Origin: Candidatus Hydrogenedentota bacterium
GTDB lineage: Bacteria > Hydrogenedentota > Hydrogenedentia > Hydrogenedentales > SLHB01
Reading direction: 5' to 3'
DNA: 44,625 nucleotides
NCBI GenBank assembly: GCA_016215105.1
Contig: JACRLJ010000073.1
Location: 61,876 to 106,500 of the forward strand
Shown here: piece by piece, positions 15,858-24,929 of the stretch
How the letters are laid out: each line of letters opens with the position of its first letter
How positions within the stretch are numbered: the stretch's first letter is position 1
Program-made: the position numbers and the translations under genes
The notes under the pieces: generated by a model
Database searches by the model: none
What the model was told of the DNA's origin: nothing
The model's input: only the letters and a program-made list of their open reading frames with translations

Positions 15858-16888
15858 TCACGGGATTCGACCGCTTGACGGCAACGGCCAATGGCGCCGT
15901 GCTCGACCGTATCCCCGTATTCTGCAATCTTATCGATCAGGGCGCCAAGGAACTCGGTCTTCCCTTGGAAGAGTACTATTCGAACGGGGAACACGTCGCC
16001 AACGCCCAGCTTCGCATGCGCGAGAAATACGGATACGACAATGTTTGGAGCTTGTTCTACGTTGGAAAAGAAGCCGAACTGCTGGGATGCAAGAAGATCG
16101 TCTTCGCCAAGGACGGCCCGCCGAACGTGGGCGAGATGATCATTCGGACGCATGACGACATTGACCGGCTTCGTATTCCGGACGACATCGCGTCGCACCC
16201 GGCGTTTCAGGAGCAGTTGAAATGTCTGCGCATCCTGCGGAGCGAAGTCGGCGGCCGGTATCCTATCTGCGCGTACGTAACGGCTTCGATGACCTTGCCC
16301 GCGATACTGATGGGTATGGAGAACTGGCTAAACTTGCTGCTCAATGGGCCCGCCGATGCGCGGGACACGTTGCTGGCCAAGTGCTCGGAGTTTTTTCAAC
16401 GGGAGATCGCGGCCCTGCGCCAAGCCGGCGCCGATATTTTCGTCTACTCGAATCCATTCGGCTCGACGGACTTTATCCCGATGAAGATCTTCCAAGAGAT
16501 GTCATTGCCGTGGATGGAGCGCGATCTCGCGGCCGGGGGGACGGACGGCGTGGTCTACTATTGCGGCGGCGCCAGGATGACCACGGTGATTCCGCAGGTG
16601 ATCGAGCGCTTGAAGATCAAGACGTTTTACCTGAGTCCCATGGATGACATCCGGGCCGCCAAAGCGCGAGTGGACGGCCGGGCGTTAAGCGCAGGCGCGT
16701 TCAATGACATCCTGCTAATCGGTTGGACGAAAGAGGAGATTCGAAACGAAGTCCGGCGCATGCTTCAAGAGGGGATGCCTGGTGGACGATTCTTCTTCGG
16801 AACCTTGGTAATGCCGTACAGAATCCCCGAAGAAAATATCCGGGTCATGCTTGAGGCCGTGTATGAGTATGGCAGCCAACCAGCTTGA
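15854..16888 (+). CDS. Uroporphyrinogen decarboxylase (UROD)-family protein
   Basis: The 344-residue TIM-barrel protein belongs to the UROD/MtaA/CmuA superfamily: I-T-G-F-D-R-L near the start, Y-P-I-C-A-Y-V-T-A-S-M-T-L-P, A-G-A-D-I-F-V-Y-S-N-P-F-G-S-T-D and L-S-A-G-A-F-N-D. The adjacent corrinoid gene argues for a methyltransferase rather than haem biosynthesis. In MtaA the zinc is held by H-x-C and a distal Cys. Here the equivalent text is Y235-Y-C237, and the distal G-C is F-F-F-G-T-L, so only one of three ligands is left. The protein may therefore use another mechanism or methyl acceptor. Its substrate is unknown. Confidence 0.82.
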   Translation: MITGFDRLTATANGAVLDRIPVFCNLIDQGAKELGLPLEEYYSNGEHVANAQLRMREKYGYDNVWSLFYVGKEAELLGCKKIVFAKDGPPNVGEMIIRTHDDIDRLRIPDDIASHPAFQEQLKCLRILRSEVGGRYPICAYVTASMTLPAILMGMENWLNLLLNGPADARDTLLAKCSEFFQREIAALRQAGADIFVYSNPFGSTDFIPMKIFQEMSLPWMERDLAAGGTDGVVYYCGGARMTTVIPQVIERLKIKTFYLSPMDDIRAAKARVDGRALSAGAFNDILLIGWTKEEIRNEVRRMLQEGMPGGRFFFGTLVMPYRIPEENIRVMLEAVYEYGSQPA

Positions 16889-16947
16889 TCAATTGGAGTT
16901 CCAGCCGGCCCTAGAATCACGAGAAGTAAAGAGCGTAAGGTAATAGT

Positions 16948-19569
16948 ATGTCCGAAAGAGTAGCGATATCGCGGGAAGCGCTGGCCGGCTTGGAAGCGCG
17001 CGTCAAGAAGCTGGCGATGGAAAAGTCCCGTCTTCAGTTACTCACCGACCTGATGAGCAAGCTTGCCACAGCGGTGGGACTCGACGACACGGTTCAAAGC
17101 ATGCTGCGCCTGGTCTTGGACGCGATTGGCGGCACGAATCTAGTCATCTACTATCTCATCGACGGCAAGGCGCACTGCGCGGACGTGTTCGGCAATAGGA
17201 CGACGCTTGACGACGTATCTGACGAGCGGGTTCGGCAGGCGCTACATACCGGTGAATTCGCCGAATACGAGCACGATTTCGAAGATACGCGCATGCTTAC
17301 CGCGGAGTTCACCAAGGCGTTTACGTGGGTTTACCCGTTGCGCGTGGGGGCAGAAATCATCGGCGTGTTCAAAATGGAGGGTATGCATTTTGCCGCTGCC
17401 GAATTCCAGCCGGAATTGCCGGTTTTCTTCGGCTACGCGGCGCTCGTTCTCAAGAATGAAATCCTCGGGTATACGAGCCTTCGCAAGGCCTACGATCGGC
17501 TTGAACTGGAGATTGAAGAACACCGCCAGACCGAAGAGGAACTGCACGAGGCCAAGAATGCGCTCGAACACCGAGTCGAGGAGCGCACCGCGGAACTTAG
17601 GGAGGCCAACGAGCGGCTCCGAGTCGAATTGGCCGAGCGCCAGAGAAGCGAGGAAGCGCTTCGACGGAGCGAGGAACGATTCCGATTCTTGTTGAAGCAT
17701 TCGCCCGTTCCCATGGGGTTGAGTTCGGCAGACGGCGCAATTGACTACTTGAATGATAAGTTTACGGAAGTGTTTGGATATACCTCAGAAGATATTCCTA
17801 CTCTCGAAGCGTGGTGGGCGCGCGCCTATCCGGACGATGCATACCGCGAGGCGGTCAGAAAGTCATGGTATTTCCGGGCGGAGCGGGCCAAGGAGGACCA
17901 TGGTGACATTGCCTCCGAGGATTACCACGTGACGTGCAAGGACGGGACCGTCCGGATCACCGAAATCGTTGGCAAACTGATTCGGGACAAGTTCCTCGTC
18001 ATCCTGAATGACGTCACCGAACGCAAGCAGGCGGAACAGGCGCTGCGCGAAAGCGAGGAACGGCACCGGACTATTCTCCAGACGGCCATGGACGGGTTCT
18101 GGCAGGCGGATTTGCAGGGTCACCTGCGGGAAGTGAACGAGCGTTATTGCCGGATGAGCGGATACACCGAGCAGGAACTGCTGTCCATGAAGATTCAGGA
18201 TCTCGAGGCCGCCGAGTCGCCTGCCGATACAGCCGCCCACATCAAGAAGGTCTTGGCGGAAGGTGAGGATCGGTTTGACTCCCGGCACCGGCGCAAGGAT
18301 GGGAGCATTCTGGAAGTGGAAGTCAGTGTTCAGTACCAATCTGGCGAAGGTGGTTGGCTGGTAGTGTTTCTGCGTGACATCACGGAGCGCAAGCGGGCCG
18401 AAGCGGAAAGGGAGATGCTGGAAGCGCAATTGGCGCAGGCGCAGAAGATGGAGACCGTCGGGCGGCTTGCGGGAGGCGTGGCGCACGACTTCAACAATCT
18501 GCTCACCGTTATCCTGGGATACTCCGAGGGGATTCTGGAAGAGGAGGCCGGTGTATTGTCTCAGCAGGTGTTGGAGGACATCCGCGAGATCGATAAGGCG
18601 GGCCAGCGGGCTCAGGCGCTTACCCGGCAACTCCTGGCGTTTGGGCGCAAGCAAGTCCTCCAAATCGAGCGTGTCGATCTCAACAACATCGTTCGCGGGT
18701 TCGAAACGATGTTGCGGCGGCTGATTGGGGAGGACATCCGCGTGATCACTCGCACGGACGCGCTTCCGTGCATCGTCAAGGCCGATCCTTCGCAAATCGA
18801 ACAGATTCTGATGAATCTCGGTGTCAACGCGCGTGACGCCATGGCGTCTGGCGGTACGTTGACCATTGAAACGGCGCACATCGAGCTCGGCGCCGAATAC
18901 ACGATGAATCGAGGTGTCGCGCCCGAAGGACCTTACGTGCTGCTGACCGTGAGCGACACCGGGGCGGGAATGGACACGGAAACGCTGAATCACGTCTTCG
19001 AGCCCTTCTTTACCACCAAAGAGAAGGGCAAAGGGACCGGGTTGGGCTTGGCCACGGTGTTTGGAATCGTCAAACAACACGGTGGCGACATCTGGGTCCA
19101 CAGTGAGCCTGGGCGGGGATCCTCGTTCAATATCTACCTGCCAAGGGTCGCGGTAGATTGCTCGCAGGACAAGACCGAGACGTTGGACAGCGGAAAGGCG
19201 TTCGGAAGCGGAACTGTGCTGGTCGCGGAGGATGACGACGCGGTTCGCCGCCTGATCTGCGGAGTTCTATCGAGCCACGGCTATCGAGTGCTGGAGGCGC
19301 GGGATGTGAAGGACGCGCTGCGAATCGCCGCCGAAGTGCGGGATGCTATTGATCTCCTGTTGACTGATATGGTCATGCCGGGTCTCGATGGGCGTCAACT
19401 CTATGAACGAGTCTTGGCGTTCTGTCCGCACGTGCGCTGCATCCTGATGTCCGGCTATACTGAGGATACCGTTGTGCGTGAAGGCGCGCTTGAGAATGGA
19501 AGCATATTCATTCAGAAGCCAGTCCGACCGGACGACTTGATGTCGAAAGTCCGGGCAGTCTTGTCCTAA
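16948..19569 (+). CDS. Hybrid sensor histidine kinase (GAF-PAS-PAS-HisKA-HATPase-REC)
   Basis: The 873-residue soluble protein has, in order, a GAF-like sensor (about 30-180), a coiled coil (about 180-245, Glu/Arg-rich), two PAS domains (about 245-360 and 370-490, each ending in D-V/I-T-E-R-K), HisKA with the phosphate-accepting H513 in G-G-V-A-H-D-F-N-N-L-L, HATPase_c with N-L-G-V-N-A-R-D-A-M, D-T-G-A-G-M-D and G-K-G-T-G-L-G-L-A, and a C-terminal receiver (about 755-873) with E-D-D-D and phospho-acceptor D807 in L-L-T-D-M-V-M-P-G. There is no transmembrane helix, so it senses a cytoplasmic signal. It lies 59 bp after the UROD-family gene in the same direction; a regulatory link to corrinoid methyl transfer is possible but unproven. 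No DNA-binding output domain is present. Confidence 0.93.
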   Translation: MSERVAISREALAGLEARVKKLAMEKSRLQLLTDLMSKLATAVGLDDTVQSMLRLVLDAIGGTNLVIYYLIDGKAHCADVFGNRTTLDDVSDERVRQALHTGEFAEYEHDFEDTRMLTAEFTKAFTWVYPLRVGAEIIGVFKMEGMHFAAAEFQPELPVFFGYAALVLKNEILGYTSLRKAYDRLELEIEEHRQTEEELHEAKNALEHRVEERTAELREANERLRVELAERQRSEEALRRSEERFRFLLKHSPVPMGLSSADGAIDYLNDKFTEVFGYTSEDIPTLEAWWARAYPDDAYREAVRKSWYFRAERAKEDHGDIASEDYHVTCKDGTVRITEIVGKLIRDKFLVILNDVTERKQAEQALRESEERHRTILQTAMDGFWQADLQGHLREVNERYCRMSGYTEQELLSMKIQDLEAAESPADTAAHIKKVLAEGEDRFDSRHRRKDGSILEVEVSVQYQSGEGGWLVVFLRDITERKRAEAEREMLEAQLAQAQKMETVGRLAGGVAHDFNNLLTVILGYSEGILEEEAGVLSQQVLEDIREIDKAGQRAQALTRQLLAFGRKQVLQIERVDLNNIVRGFETMLRRLIGEDIRVITRTDALPCIVKADPSQIEQILMNLGVNARDAMASGGTLTIETAHIELGAEYTMNRGVAPEGPYVLLTVSDTGAGMDTETLNHVFEPFFTTKEKGKGTGLGLATVFGIVKQHGGDIWVHSEPGRGSSFNIYLPRVAVDCSQDKTETLDSGKAFGSGTVLVAEDDDAVRRLICGVLSSHGYRVLEARDVKDALRIAAEVRDAIDLLLTDMVMPGLDGRQLYERVLAFCPHVRCILMSGYTEDTVVREGALENGSIFIQKPVRPDDLMSKVRAVLS

Positions 19570-19667
19570 GGCGGCCCGGCCGCAACGGTAGAGTCATTGG
19601 TATGTCTTCTTTTTCCGCAACATCTACGCGAACAACGTGGAAGTTGAGGACAAAGAAGCTAGGAGTT

Positions 19668-19785
19668 CGGCCAGAAAGCCGGTCAGTTGACGCAGCGCGG
19701 CCAGAAAGCATCTGTAAGTTGTTTAGCACCAGCGCTTCCTTGCGTCGGGTCTTGGTATGAGGAGGCTTTCTGGCCGCGCCTCTAG
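19668..19785. repeat. GGCCAGAAAGC repeats and 29-bp leader element copy 2
   Basis: GGCCAGAAAGC occurs twice in direct orientation (19669 and 19699). The second copy, as GCGCGGCCAGAAAGC (19695-19709), is the exact reverse complement of 19765-19779, giving a 15-bp stem around a 55-nt loop. The right arm is part of the 29-bp element (19757-19785) that also precedes exbB at 7411-7439. It lies in the leader of the SGNH hydrolase gene. Confidence 0.65.
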
Positions 19786-19833
19786 TAGAAACAGGAAATC
19801 CAGCGAAAGAAGACAGCGGCAGGAGACTTAGGC

Positions 19834-21021
19834 GTGGGAAAGGTTACGGTGGCGATGGCGAGTGTGGATTACCACACCGCGCTGGCGGTGTGTTCGTGGG
19901 TGGCTCTGACGTCGATGCTGGTCGGATGCGCGACCGTGCGGCGGGAGCCGCTACAACCGCTGCGGGCCGACACCTTGGAGCGGTTGGATTCGGCAAAGGC
20001 CGAATCCAAGGACGGCCTGCTATGGTATGACCTTAGCGCAATTCCTGTCGAGGGGCAAGGGTGGACCGACACCGCCCATCGCTACGACCGCCTTCCCGCG
20101 CGAGCGAAGGGCGTGGTGCGCGATCCGGTCTGGGATTTGTCCCAACACAGCGCCGGGCTGTACTTGCGTTTTGTCACGGACTCCGACGAGATATCGTTTC
20201 GCTGGTCCTTGCGCTCGAGCGATATCGCGCTGAACCATATGCCGGCCACGGGAGTGAGCGGGCTTGACCTATATGCGCGAGACAAGGGCTGCTGGCGTTG
20301 GGTCGGCTTGGCGCGGCCCTCCCACCAGGAAAACAAAGAGCGCTTAATAGTCGGGGTTCCAACGGAGTTGCACGAGTACTTGGTTTACTTGCCGCTGTAC
20401 AACGGTCTCGACAAGATCTCGGTTGGAGTGAAGCCGTCGGCAGTCGTTGCGAAGACGTCTCCGGCGCCAAAAGCCGCTCCGATTGTCTTCTACGGCACGT
20501 CGATTACACACGGCGGGTGCGCGTCGCGTCCGGGCATGTCGTATCCCGCGATGCTCGGGCGGCGGCTCGAGCGCGCCACCATCAATCTCGGCTTCTCCGG
20601 CAACGGTACGATGGACATGGAAATTGCCGACTTGATGGCGGAGCTGGACCCCGCGGCATATGTCATTGACTGCGTGCCGAACATGACGACGGAACAGGTC
20701 AAGGAACGGACGCAGCCGTTTGTCGAACGGCTACGGAAGGCCCGGCCAAACACTCCCATCGTGCTGGTGGAGTGTCTGGAGCAGTGCAATGCGTGGTTTC
20801 TGCCGGCGCTGCACCGAGGCATTCAGGAACGCAACGCGGAGCTACGGGCGGCCTACGCGCGGCTGAAGGCGGCGGGGACCAGGAAGCTCCATTACGTAAC
20901 GTCCGACAAGTTGATCGATCCCAAGACCGAGTCGGCCGTGGACGGAATCCACCCCACGGACTACGGTTTCGTCCAATATGCGGACGGATTGGAGCCGGCC
21001 CTGCGGTGCGCACTGAAGTGA
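19834..21021 (+). CDS. SGNH/GDSL-family hydrolase lipoprotein
   Basis: The GTG at 19834 is chosen because AGGAG sits 8 bp upstream; ATG 19855 is the alternative. The 395-residue product has a hydrophobic N-terminus ending in S-M-L-V-G-C, a lipobox. An N-terminal beta-rich domain (about 55-205) precedes the SGNH domain: Y-G-T-S223-I-T-H-G-G carries the nucleophile, G-F-S-G-N-G-T is block II-III, and D370-G-I-H373-P-T-D-Y-G is the Asp/His block. This architecture is that of carbohydrate esterases that deacylate polysaccharides. It stands alone, with an inverted-repeat-rich leader upstream and a promoter for the next gene downstream. Confidence 0.85.
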   Translation: MGKVTVAMASVDYHTALAVCSWVALTSMLVGCATVRREPLQPLRADTLERLDSAKAESKDGLLWYDLSAIPVEGQGWTDTAHRYDRLPARAKGVVRDPVWDLSQHSAGLYLRFVTDSDEISFRWSLRSSDIALNHMPATGVSGLDLYARDKGCWRWVGLARPSHQENKERLIVGVPTELHEYLVYLPLYNGLDKISVGVKPSAVVAKTSPAPKAAPIVFYGTSITHGGCASRPGMSYPAMLGRRLERATINLGFSGNGTMDMEIADLMAELDPAAYVIDCVPNMTTEQVKERTQPFVERLRKARPNTPIVLVECLEQCNAWFLPALHRGIQERNAELRAAYARLKAAGTRKLHYVTSDKLIDPKTESAVDGIHPTDYGFVQYADGLEPALRCALK

Positions 21022-21059
21022 TTCTGACGCTCGCGAAGACCACGTGCCCAAGAAAACTC

Positions 21060-21088
21060 TTGACTAACTGCCACAAATTGCGTATTAT
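21060..21088 (+). promoter_or_regulatory. Promoter of the glycan gene cluster
   Basis: TTGACT (21060-21065) and TATTAT (21083-21088) are separated by 17 bp, each one base from consensus. Transcription would start near 21095, about 45 bp before the ATG at 21139, and drive the run of overlapping genes to 24929. Confidence 0.6.
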
Positions 21089-21138
21089 GCGATTATGCTG
21101 GGGTATTCTGACCGCAGTTTTGGGTTCCGGAAGGCCTA

Positions 21139-22236
21139 ATGAAGATCGCTTTTTTGGGGACAAGAGGGATTCCCGCCAACTACGGCGGGTTTGAGACGTT
21201 CGCAGAGCAACTGTGCGTGCGGCTGGCGGAGCGCGGCCATGACGTGTGGGTCTATTGCCGCAGAGGCCAGTATAAGGAACACGCCGCAAGCTACCGCGGC
21301 GTGCGCCTGGTCCATCTGCCCAGCGTCCGGCGCAAGTCGCTAGATACCTTGTCGCATACCTTCTTTTCGACGCTGCATCTCCTTGGACGCCAAGCAGATA
21401 TCGCCTACTACTGCAATTCAGCCAATAGTTGTTTCGCGTGGCTGCCCCGGTTGAAAGGGGTTAAGGTCATCCTGAACACCGACGGCTTGGAGTGGGAGCG
21501 CGCGAAGTGGAATTGGCTGGGCAAGACCTACTATCGGTTCTCGGAATACCTGGCCGCGCTCTTCCCGAATCTTCTGGTGTCCGACTCGCGGGCGATCCAG
21601 TCCTACTATAAGCAGAAGTTCAACGAGGATAGCGCGTACGTGGCGTACGGCGCGGACATCGTCGAGCGGGGCACCGGTCGGGAGCTGTTGGCGGGGCTGG
21701 GATTTGAACCGGAGCGCTACTTCCTGTTTGTGAGCCGTTTGGAGCCGGAGAACAATGCGCACCTTGTAGTGAAAGCCTTCGAGCAGGTAAAGACCGACAT
21801 GAAGCTGCTGATCGTGGGTAGCGCGCCGTTCGCCGACGCCTATATCCGCGAACTGAAGTCCACGACGGACCAGCGCATTCTGTTTCCCGGCGCCCTCTAC
21901 GGCGACATTTACACCGCGTTGCGCGCGAACGCGTACGTCTACATCAACGCGATGGAAGTGGGCGGGACCCATCCGGCCATCCTGGAAGCGATGGGAGCGG
22001 GCAATTGCGTGCTGGTGAGCGACATCATTTACAACGAAGAGGCGGTGGCGGACACGGGGGTTACCTTCAAGAACAAAGACGTGGAAGACCTGCGCAAGAA
22101 GATGCAGTGGCTGGCGGACAATTCGCCGGCCGTGGAGCGCTACCGGAGCGTCGCGGTCGAACGCGTGCGAACGGTATACAATTGGGATCGAGTAACGGAC
22201 GAATATGAGCGAATCTTCTCCCAACTCCTCGGGTAA
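21139..22236 (+). CDS. DUF1972/GT4 glycosyltransferase
   Basis: The 365-residue protein starts M-K-I-A-F-L-G-T-R-G-I-P-A-N-Y-G-G-F-E-T, the hallmark opening of DUF1972 glycosyltransferases (rhamnosyltransferase-like enzymes of O-antigen and capsule loci). Other blocks are D-G-L-E-W-E-R-A-K-W, L-F-V-S-R-L-E-P-E-N-N and M-E-V-G-G-T-H-P-A-I-L-E-A-M-G. It should add a sugar to a lipid-linked glycan at the inner membrane. A promoter lies at 21060-21088, and the gene overlaps the next one by 32 bp, indicating one operon. Donor sugar is unknown. Confidence 0.9.
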   Translation: MKIAFLGTRGIPANYGGFETFAEQLCVRLAERGHDVWVYCRRGQYKEHAASYRGVRLVHLPSVRRKSLDTLSHTFFSTLHLLGRQADIAYYCNSANSCFAWLPRLKGVKVILNTDGLEWERAKWNWLGKTYYRFSEYLAALFPNLLVSDSRAIQSYYKQKFNEDSAYVAYGADIVERGTGRELLAGLGFEPERYFLFVSRLEPENNAHLVVKAFEQVKTDMKLLIVGSAPFADAYIRELKSTTDQRILFPGALYGDIYTALRANAYVYINAMEVGGTHPAILEAMGAGNCVLVSDIIYNEEAVADTGVTFKNKDVEDLRKKMQWLADNSPAVERYRSVAVERVRTVYNWDRVTDEYERIFSQLLG

Positions 22237-22996
22237 ACCAACTCTGGAAATCGACGAGGCGGAATGGCTGGCGCGCATCGGCCCGAAGCGCCACCGTCTG
22301 CTGTGTCTGTGGACGAAGGATGTAGTGGGGAGTATGGACGCCGCAATTGGAAAACACATCATGCCGGATTCGGTGGCGCTGGACGCCGGATGCAGCCGCG
22401 GGGAACAGGATCTGCCGTCGATCTTGCGGGCAGGGCATACGGTCGGGTGCGACGTAGATATGGCGGGGCTGCGCGCAAACCGCCTCGAACGCGACCGGGT
22501 GGCGGCGACGTTGGATGCGCTACCCTTTCCGGACGCTACGTTTCATGTAATCGCGAGCAAGTGGGTTGTGGAGCACCTGAACAACCCGGTGACGACGTTT
22601 CGCGAGTGGTGGCGGGTGTTGCGTCCAGGAGGAGTAGCCGCTATTCTAACACCGAACGCGATGAGCGTTTTTGGGTTAGTCTCGCGAGTAATACCGCATG
22701 GGGTCAAGCAGTGGGTAAAGGAACGTCTATTCGGCGGGCTGAAGGAGGACACGTTTCCGACGCCGTATGCCGCCAACACACCCAGCCGCCTGAACGCCGC
22801 AATGGCGGCGGCGGGGTTCGTTCCCCTCGAGTTCCACATGCTGGCCGGGATGTGGGCGTTCTTTATATTTAGTGATCCGATTGCGCGGATGGTGCGCGCC
22901 CTCGAGCGTGTGCAATCGGGTACACCGGGGCTGCGCGCGACCAGCGCCCACATGCTGGGCGTGTGGCAAAAGCCGCTCATGGCAGAAAGCCATTAG
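22205..22996 (+). CDS. SAM-dependent class I methyltransferase
   Basis: The 263-residue protein contains A-L-D-A-G-C-S-R-G-E-Q (motif I, SAM binding), G-C-D-V-D-M-A-G-L (acidic ribose-binding end of strand 2), D-A-L-P-F-P-D-A-T-F-H-V-I (motif II, typical of Methyltransf_11) and L-R-P-G-G-V (motif III). The C-terminal third contains a hydrophobic segment (GMWAFFIFSDPIARM) that might touch the membrane. Located in a glycan operon, it could methylate a sugar or a terminal group, but this is only context. It overlaps the upstream gene by 32 bp and ends two bases before the epimerase start. Confidence 0.85.
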   Translation: MSESSPNSSGKPTLEIDEAEWLARIGPKRHRLLCLWTKDVVGSMDAAIGKHIMPDSVALDAGCSRGEQDLPSILRAGHTVGCDVDMAGLRANRLERDRVAATLDALPFPDATFHVIASKWVVEHLNNPVTTFREWWRVLRPGGVAAILTPNAMSVFGLVSRVIPHGVKQWVKERLFGGLKEDTFPTPYAANTPSRLNAAMAAAGFVPLEFHMLAGMWAFFIFSDPIARMVRALERVQSGTPGLRATSAHMLGVWQKPLMAESH

Positions 22997-22998
22997 AC

Positions 22999-23985
22999 AT
23001 GGACTGGTCCGGACGCCGAGTGTTGGTAACAGGAGCAGGCGGGTTCATCGGGAGCCACCTGTGCGAACGTTTGTTGCACATGGGGGCCGCGGTGCGCGCG
23101 GTGGTCCACGGCAACATGAAGGGGAACATCGGCTATCTATCCCAGGTACCCGATGACCTGACCAAGAACCTGGAAATCTGCGGCGGTAACATTCGCGACG
23201 GCGCGTTTGTCCGCGACGCGTCCGTGGGGGTGGATACGCTATTTCATCTTGCCGCGATTACCAGCGTGGTGTATTCCTACTCGAACCCGGACGAGACCAT
23301 CATCACCAATGTGCAGGGCACATTGAATGTGTGCAACGCCGCGCGTCACGAGAAGGTGCGGCGCCTGATTCACATTTCCTCGGCAGGCGTGTATGGCACC
23401 GCCGAGGACGGACGGCCAATCAGCGAGACGCATCCGGTACGCGCGCACAATCCGTACACGGCCTCGAAACTGGCGGCGGACAACGTCACGGAAAGTTTCC
23501 ACTTGTCGTATGAATTGCCCGTGGCCACCTGCCGCATATTCAACGTCTACGGTCCCCGCATCAACCGGTTTCTGGTGATTCCGACCATCATCACGCAGTT
23601 GCTGAAGGGCAGCGACCTGAAGATGGGCGACCTATCTCCGACGCGGAATTTCACGTATGTCGACGATATGCTGACGGGTTTTGTTCGCGCGGCGGAAGTG
23701 GACGCCATGGTAGGTCAAATCGTGAACCTCGGCTCGTCGCGCGCGGTTACGATCCGCGAACTCGTGCATATCATTGCTGGATTGATGGGGTGTGAGGTGA
23801 AGCCTCAGGCCGATCCCGAACGTTTTCGTCCCGTGCGCAGCGAGATTCCGCGCGTTGTGGCCGACAGTTCGAAGGCCAAGCAATTGCTGCAATGGGAGCC
23901 GGCGGTCAGCCTTGAAGACGGGTTGCAGCGCACCATCGACTGGATCAAAGCCGGCGGTTACGGCGATTCGGCGAGGGCCTCATGA
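22999..23985 (+). CDS. NAD-dependent nucleotide-sugar epimerase/dehydratase
   Basis: ATG 22999 gives M-D-W-S-G-R-R-V-L-V-T-G-A-G-G-F-I-G-S-H, with the Rossmann G-x-x-G-x-x-G directly after the start; upstream frames only add sequence overlapping the previous gene. The 328-residue extended SDR has H-L-A-A-I-T-S-V, I-S-S-A-G-V-Y-G and the catalytic Y-T-A-S-K (Tyr/Lys). R-x-F-N-V-Y-G-P-R-I and Y-V-D-D-M are substrate-binding blocks of the GDP-mannose dehydratase/UDP-glucose epimerase group. It should modify an NDP-sugar for the glycan made by the neighbouring transferases. It overlaps the next gene by 4 bp. Confidence 0.9.
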   Translation: MDWSGRRVLVTGAGGFIGSHLCERLLHMGAAVRAVVHGNMKGNIGYLSQVPDDLTKNLEICGGNIRDGAFVRDASVGVDTLFHLAAITSVVYSYSNPDETIITNVQGTLNVCNAARHEKVRRLIHISSAGVYGTAEDGRPISETHPVRAHNPYTASKLAADNVTESFHLSYELPVATCRIFNVYGPRINRFLVIPTIITQLLKGSDLKMGDLSPTRNFTYVDDMLTGFVRAAEVDAMVGQIVNLGSSRAVTIRELVHIIAGLMGCEVKPQADPERFRPVRSEIPRVVADSSKAKQLLQWEPAVSLEDGLQRTIDWIKAGGYGDSARAS

Positions 23986-24929
23986 CCAAGAGCAAGTACC
24001 AGGGCGTGATACTGGCGGCCGGCCACGGCACGCGCATGGGACCGTTTGGGGATCTGTTTCCAAAGCCGATTGTGCCCATCTGCAATCAGCCGTTGCTGGT
24101 GTATCAGATCGAGTACATGCGCCAATTGGGCATTGACGAAGTCTTCATCGTGATAGGCCATCGGGGCCACCTTATCAGCCAACTGTTGGGCGACGGCTCG
24201 ACGTGGGGCGTAACGATTCGTTATGTCGAACAGGAGAGGCGCCTCGGAATCGCGCATGCGGTCGGAATTCTCGAGCGCCATCTCGACCGGCCATTCCTAT
24301 TGATGTTGGGCGATATCTTTTTCGAGATGACCGACGTGGGACGGATGGTCCGCGAGTTCGAGGAACACCAGGCGTCCGCGGTGCTCGCGGTCAAGGAAGA
24401 AACCGATCCGGAAGCCGTGAAGCGGAACTTCGCGGTAATTCTCCACGAAGACGGCACGGTGCGGCGTGTAATTGAGAAGCCGCGCCACGTTCCGAATATG
24501 CTGAAGGGGTGTGGCGTATACTTGTTTGACCTGCCGATCTTCGACGCGATACGCAGGACGCCGCGAACCGCAATGCGGGACGAATACGAGTTGACAGACT
24601 CGATACAGATTCTGATTGACTACGACTACCGCGTGCGCGTGGCGCCGGTCGTGGATTGGGATACGAATGTGACGGTCATCGGCGATTTGATCCGGTGCTG
24701 TGTGCACGAACTGAAGAAGCGGCACGCAGCATATGTATTGGGCGAGTCCTGTGCGATTGCGGACGGAGTCGAATTTGTCGAGTCGTGCGTGGGTGATAAC
24801 GTGACGATTAGCCGGCCCGCGCGGTTAGAACGGTGCGTAGTGTTCCCTGGAGCGCGGCTGGACGAAGGCAGGGACTTGACGGACGCCGTGGTAACGCAGC
24901 ACGCGACCTTAAGGGCTGGGCATGACTGA
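23982..24929 (+). CDS. Sugar nucleotidyltransferase (RmlA/GalU-like)
   Basis: The 315-residue protein begins with the NTP-transferase signature G-V-I-L-A-A-G-H-G-T-R-M-G-P-F-G-D-L-F-P-K-P, followed by P-L-L-V-Y-Q-I-E-Y-M, L-M-L-G-D-I-F-F-E (metal-binding Asp) and V-I-E-K-P. The last 60 residues have the irregular hexapeptide character of a short left-handed beta helix (V-E-S-C-V-G-D-N-V-T-I). It would couple a sugar-1-phosphate to a nucleotide, supplying activated sugar for the neighbouring epimerase and transferases. It is the last gene of the operon starting at 21139. Nucleotide and sugar specificity cannot be read from the sequence. Confidence 0.9.
   Translation: MTKSKYQGVILAAGHGTRMGPFGDLFPKPIVPICNQPLLVYQIEYMRQLGIDEVFIVIGHRGHLISQLLGDGSTWGVTIRYVEQERRLGIAHAVGILERHLDRPFLLMLGDIFFEMTDVGRMVREFEEHQASAVLAVKEETDPEAVKRNFAVILHEDGTVRRVIEKPRHVPNMLKGCGVYLFDLPIFDAIRRTPRTAMRDEYELTDSIQILIDYDYRVRVAPVVDWDTNVTVIGDLIRCCVHELKKRHAAYVLGESCAIADGVEFVESCVGDNVTISRPARLERCVVFPGARLDEGRDLTDAVVTQHATLRAGHD

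Noticed and set aside
17863-19101. 412-codon minus-strand open frame
   Set aside because: It is antisense to the histidine kinase core, with no start signals and no recognisable protein.
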